Origin: an uncultured Paracoccaceae bacterium
GTDB lineage: Bacteria; Pseudomonadota; Alphaproteobacteria; Rhodobacterales; Rhodobacteraceae
DNA: 64,000 nucleotides
Direction of reading: 5' to 3'
NCBI GenBank assembly: GCA_958439195.1
Contig: OY288157.1
Coordinates: 310,001-374,000 of the forward strand
In this document: positions 61,252 through 64,000 of the stretch, piece after piece
Layout: each line of letters opens with the position of its first letter
Position numbering within the stretch: the first letter of the stretch is position 1
Program-made: the position numbers and the translations under genes
The notes under the pieces: model-generated
The model's input: only the letters and a program-made list of their open reading frames with translations
What the model was told of the DNA's origin: nothing
Databases searched by the model: none

Positions 61252-62490
61252 ATGGCGGGTGTGCTGGCGGGGATGCGGGTGGTCGAGGGATCGGCCTTTG
61301 TGGCGGTGCCGCTGGCGGGGATGACCCTGGCCCAGATGGGGGCGGATGTGATCCGGTTCGACAGGCCGCAAGGGGGGCTGGATGCGCATCGCTGGCCGGT
61401 AACGAAAGATGGGACCAGCCTGTTCTGGGCGGGGATGAACAAGGGCAAGCGGTCGCTTGCGGTGGATATGGCGCGGCCTGAGGGGCAGGAGATTGTGACG
61501 GCGCTGATCTGTGCGCCGGGGCCGGATGCAGGGATGTTTCTGACCAATCTGCGAGCGCGGGGATGGATGGATTACCCGGCCTTGAAGGCACGGCGCGAGG
61601 ATTTGATCATGGTCAGCCTGACCGGGACGCGGCGGGGGGAGCCGGCAGTGGATTACACGGTGAACCCTTCTTTGGGATTTCCGATGGCGACGGGGGCGGA
61701 GGGATCGGTGGAACCGGTGGCCCACGTCCTGCCCGCATGGGATTGCATCGCGGGGGGGATGGTGGTGAATGCGCTGCTGGCGGCAGAGCGGCACCGGTTG
61801 CGGACGGGCAAGGGACAGTTGGCGGAACTGTCGCTGAAGGATGTGGCGGCGGCGATGATGGCCCATCTGGGGATTGTGGGCGAGGTTGTGGCCAATGGCG
61901 TGGATCGCGCCAAGGCGGGCAATGCGCTGTATGGGGCTTATGGGCAGGATTTCGTGCTGGCCTGCGGGACGCGGGTGATGGTTGTCGGGTTGACGGATCG
62001 GCAATGGCGCGGGCTGGTCAAGGTGACGGGGACCGAGGCCGCGATGGCCGATGTGGCGCTGCGGTCAGGGCTGGATCTGGCGCGCGAGGGGAACCGTTGG
62101 TTGGCGCGGAAGGACATCACGGCGGCGCTGGCACCGTGGTTTGCGGCGCGGCGGTTGTCCGAGGTGGGGCCGCTGTTTGACGGGGCCGGGCTGACTTGGT
62201 CGGTGTTTCGCAGCTTTTCCGGGGCGGTGGCGGAAGACCCGGACCTGTCGCCCGACAATCCGATGTTTACGATGCTGGATCAGCCGGGGATCGGGCGGTT
62301 GCCGGTGCCGGGATCGCCGGTGACGTTTTCCGATATGGCGCGGATGGGTCCGGTGGCGGCCCCGGTATTGGGCGAACATACCGAGGAGATATTGGCCGAC
62401 CTGCTGGGCCTTGGGTCCGGGCAGATCGGCAAGCTGGTGGATGCGGGCGTGGTGGCGCAGGGGATCAGGCCGGCGGTGCGGGCGGCCTGA
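61252..62490 (+). CDS. mct: Mct-like CoA transferase (2-methylfumaryl-CoA isomerase family, CaiB/BaiF)
   Basis: 412 aa from the ATG at 61252. The start GMRVVEGSAFVAVPLAGMTL, FWAGMNKGKRSLAVDM and HVLPAWDCIAGG (D164 in the place of the catalytic Asp of class III CoA transferases) closely follow Chloroflexus mesaconyl-CoA C1-C4 transferase as I remember it. That enzyme moves CoA within 2-methylfumaryl-CoA. Paired with the hydratase upstream it could turn mesaconyl-C1-CoA into citramalyl-CoA. Other CaiB-family substrates cannot be ruled out. Confidence 0.75.
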   Translation: MAGVLAGMRVVEGSAFVAVPLAGMTLAQMGADVIRFDRPQGGLDAHRWPVTKDGTSLFWAGMNKGKRSLAVDMARPEGQEIVTALICAPGPDAGMFLTNLRARGWMDYPALKARREDLIMVSLTGTRRGEPAVDYTVNPSLGFPMATGAEGSVEPVAHVLPAWDCIAGGMVVNALLAAERHRLRTGKGQLAELSLKDVAAAMMAHLGIVGEVVANGVDRAKAGNALYGAYGQDFVLACGTRVMVVGLTDRQWRGLVKVTGTEAAMADVALRSGLDLAREGNRWLARKDITAALAPWFAARRLSEVGPLFDGAGLTWSVFRSFSGAVAEDPDLSPDNPMFTMLDQPGIGRLPVPGSPVTFSDMARMGPVAAPVLGEHTEEILADLLGLGSGQIGKLVDAGVVAQGIRPAVRAA

Positions 62491-62505
62491 TCCCCTGCCC
62501 CACGG

Positions 62506-63345
62506 TTATGCCAGCGCGGCAGCGACCGTGGTGGCCATTGGCGTGGTGGGCCGCCCAATCAGGCGCGAGAGGGTGCGGCTGTCATTGAACAGCGCGCCTG
62601 CTGCGGCCCGAACATCGCTGTCGGCAAGGACATGGGCAAAGCCTGCGGGCAGACCGAAGGATTGCAAGATGCCAGCATAGGTTTCGGGCGGCAGATCGGT
62701 GTAGGGGATCGCTTTCCCGGTCTGGCGCGATACCTCGGCCGCGAAGTCGGCAAGGCTGTAGGCCGTGTCACCTGCGAGTTCGTAGACGGCGTTGTCCTGC
62801 GCGTCACTGGCCGAGGTGACGGCAATCGCGTCAGCATAATCCGCGCGGGCGGCGGCGGAAAAGCGCCCTTCCCCGGCAGACCCGATCAGCGCGCCAGCGG
62901 CAATGGCCCCGGCAAGGCTGCCGGTGTGGTTTTCCGTATACCAGCCGTTGCGCAGGAAGGTGTAGGTCAGGCCAGAGGCCAGGATCGCCGCCTCTGTCGC
63001 CTTGTGATCGGCGGCGAGCAGCATGGGCGAGGTATCGGCGTGGAGCAGGCTGGTATAAACGATGCGCGAAACACCTGCGGCCTTGGCAGAGGCGATGACA
63101 GCACGGTGTTGACCTGCGCGGTCGTTGAAATCATTGGACGAGATCAGGACCAGCGTCGTGACACCGACAAGTGCCGCGGCATGTTGGGAATGGGCTGTGT
63201 AATCGAAGGCGCGCGTTTCGATGTGCAGATCGGCGGCCTTGGCCGGGTCGCGCGCCAATCCGATGGGGGTGATGCCGCGCGATTGCAGGCTGGCGATGGC
63301 GAGGCGGCCAAGCTGGCCGGTGGCGCCGGTGATGGCGATGGTCAT
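62506..63345 (-). CDS. NmrA-family NAD(P)H:quinone reductase (QOR2-like)
   Basis: 279 aa from the ATG at 63345 with CGGAGC upstream. The atypical SDR start is ITGATGQLGRLAIASL; YTSLLHAD and FLRNGWYTENH are segments typical of E. coli QorB (QOR2). It reduces quinones with NAD(P)H. It is divergent from an HxlR regulator over a 108-bp A/T-rich region. Confidence 0.85.
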   Translation of the reverse strand: MTIAITGATGQLGRLAIASLQSRGITPIGLARDPAKAADLHIETRAFDYTAHSQHAAALVGVTTLVLISSNDFNDRAGQHRAVIASAKAAGVSRIVYTSLLHADTSPMLLAADHKATEAAILASGLTYTFLRNGWYTENHTGSLAGAIAAGALIGSAGEGRFSAAARADYADAIAVTSASDAQDNAVYELAGDTAYSLADFAAEVSRQTGKAIPYTDLPPETYAGILQSFGLPAGFAHVLADSDVRAAAGALFNDSRTLSRLIGRPTTPMATTVAAALA

Positions 63346-63403
63346 GGGGATGCTCCGTTCCTTGGATGTCATGGGCATCAGATGAGGGCTTAACTTCCGA
63401 AAG

Positions 63404-63432
63404 AGAAGTACATACATTTTGGTAAGTATAAT
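63404..63432. promoter_or_regulatory. Divergent promoter/operator of the quinone reductase and hxlR genes
   Basis: TATAAT at 63427-63432 is a perfect -10 for the plus-strand hxlR gene, and its neighbour TATACT on the minus strand (63430-63425) can serve the reductase gene. Inverted ATAC-N10-GTAT (63412-63429) and the direct AAGTA words at 63406 and 63424 are candidate sites for the HxlR protein. Confidence 0.55.
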
Positions 63433-63453
63433 TTTAATCTAGGAGCCCTTGCC

Positions 63454-63831
63454 ATGAAGGACTTGCCCGCCCTGCCGCCCGACCATGAGGCGAATGTGCT
63501 GCACCCGCTTTGCCCGTCACGGCTGGTGCTGGCGCATTTGACGAGCCGTTGGGGGGCGCTGATTCTGGTGGCGCTGGAGGGGCGCACGCTGCGGTTTTCA
63601 CAACTGCGCCGCGCCTTGGGGAATGTGAGCGAGCGGATGCTGGCGCAGACCTTGCAGGGGTTGGAGACCGACGGGATGGTGCGGCGGGTGGCGCATGACG
63701 TGGTGCCGCCGCATGTGGACTATTCGCTGACTCCGATGGGTGAGGAGGCGGCCGGGTTGGTAAAGGGATTGGCGCGCTGGGTGGAGGGGCGGTTGCCGGA
63801 GATCATGGCCTTGCGGGCGGCGCGCGGCTGA
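63454..63831 (+). CDS. HxlR-family transcriptional regulator
   Basis: 125-aa winged-helix regulator. The HxlR core is LTSRWGALILVALEGRTLRF followed by SQLRRALGNVSERMLAQTL and the wing DVVPPHVDYSLTPMGEEA. A single cysteine, C20 (HPLCPSR), stands just before the domain, in the place used by redox- and quinone-sensing members such as QorR, YodB and HypR. It is divergent from the quinone reductase gene it probably represses. Confidence 0.88.
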   Translation: MKDLPALPPDHEANVLHPLCPSRLVLAHLTSRWGALILVALEGRTLRFSQLRRALGNVSERMLAQTLQGLETDGMVRRVAHDVVPPHVDYSLTPMGEEAAGLVKGLARWVEGRLPEIMALRAARG

Positions 63832-63879
63832 TCGGTTACATTTTCGGTGTTTGGGCCAAGCTGTAGCGGCGGGCGCGGT

Positions 63880-64000
63880 TCAGCCCAGTTCGCGGTAACG
63901 CTTTTCCTGACGGGCAGTCCAGCGGACGGTGACGGCAAAGCCTGTGTCGGTGGGGGTTTCCGATAGGACCACCCCTTCGCCATGCAGCCAGGCGCGACGG
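63880..64000 (-). CDS. C-terminus of a probable GTPase HflX
   Basis: 40 codons before the right edge: RRAWLHGEGVVLSETPTDTG, then a beta-rich end FAVTVRWTARQEKRYRELG and stop. The pattern of a small C-terminal domain ending in VRWTARQ is what I recall of HflX in this family, but the GTPase domain is outside the window, so the name is tentative. Confidence 0.45.
   Translation of the reverse strand, partial: RRAWLHGEGVVLSETPTDTGFAVTVRWTARQEKRYRELG

Overview
The window is high-GC chromosomal DNA of an alphaproteobacterium, most likely a member of the Rhodobacteraceae. The evidence is an aglEFGAK alpha-glucoside operon, an ornithine-lipid acyltransferase (OlsB), (R)-citramalate synthase, a Zn-free type HemB, a GTA-type holin, and the conserved blocks yceD-rpmF-plsX-fabH-ihfA-merR and argS-SPOR-nagZ-scpA-scpB. 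No phage, IS element, rRNA or CRISPR array was seen; there is one tRNA (Pro, GGG).

Layout. 0-3.6 kb (minus): the N-terminal half of a membrane PAS sensor kinase, rsmB, an SDR, and an iron operon hemP-bfd-bfr. 3.6-7.1 kb: an ECF sigma factor with its membrane anti-sigma factor, a small exported Gly/Ser/Asn-repeat protein and a convergent exported subtilase. 7.2-13.6 kb: guaB, a class I glutamine amidotransferase, a TDT transporter, and a PhyH dioxygenase divergent from a LysR regulator and a ureohydrolase. 13.8-23.8 kb: alpha-glucoside uptake and hydrolysis (aglEFGAK, minus) divergent from aglR, a GH1 beta-glucosidase and glucokinase (plus), with LacI-type operators between. 23.9-32.5 kb: esterase, AlkA-like glycosylase, MFS transporter, a Hint-domain protein without the expected cysteine, a squalene/phytoene-synthase-like pseudoenzyme coupled to cimA, cysS and a small outer-membrane barrel. 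32.8-42.6 kb: an ABC-F ATPase, olsB, msrB, a BamE-like lipoprotein, the fatty-acid/L32/IHF cluster, tRNA-Pro and dcd. 42.6-54.8 kb (minus): scpAB, nagZ, a SPOR protein, argS, a holin with a catalytically gutted endolysin homologue, ccmE, argC, mfd and a membrane protein. 55-64 kb: hemB, a SYLF lipoprotein, a beta-hydroxyacid dehydrogenase, a penicillin-acylase-family Ntn hydrolase, a meh-mct pair resembling the mesaconyl-CoA branch of the 3-hydroxypropionate bicycle, an NmrA/QOR2 reductase divergent from an HxlR regulator, and the C-terminus of a probable HflX.

Working together. The agl genes import and cleave alpha-glucosides, and AglR plus glucokinase complete the route to glucose-6-phosphate. 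plsX-fabH supply phospholipid and fatty-acid synthesis alongside L32 and IHF. scpAB, nagZ and the SPOR protein are chromosome and cell-wall functions. meh-mct could drain mesaconyl-CoA (an ethylmalonyl-CoA pathway intermediate) to citramalyl-CoA.

Beyond genes, three things stand out. The plus strand is C-rich on the left and G-rich on the right whatever the gene direction, so a strand-asymmetry boundary lies at about 35-48 kb. Two families of non-coding repeats recur between genes. Tandem 17-18 bp repeats sit directly before the acylase start codon. All calls come from reading the sequence and from remembered family motifs; no database search was run.
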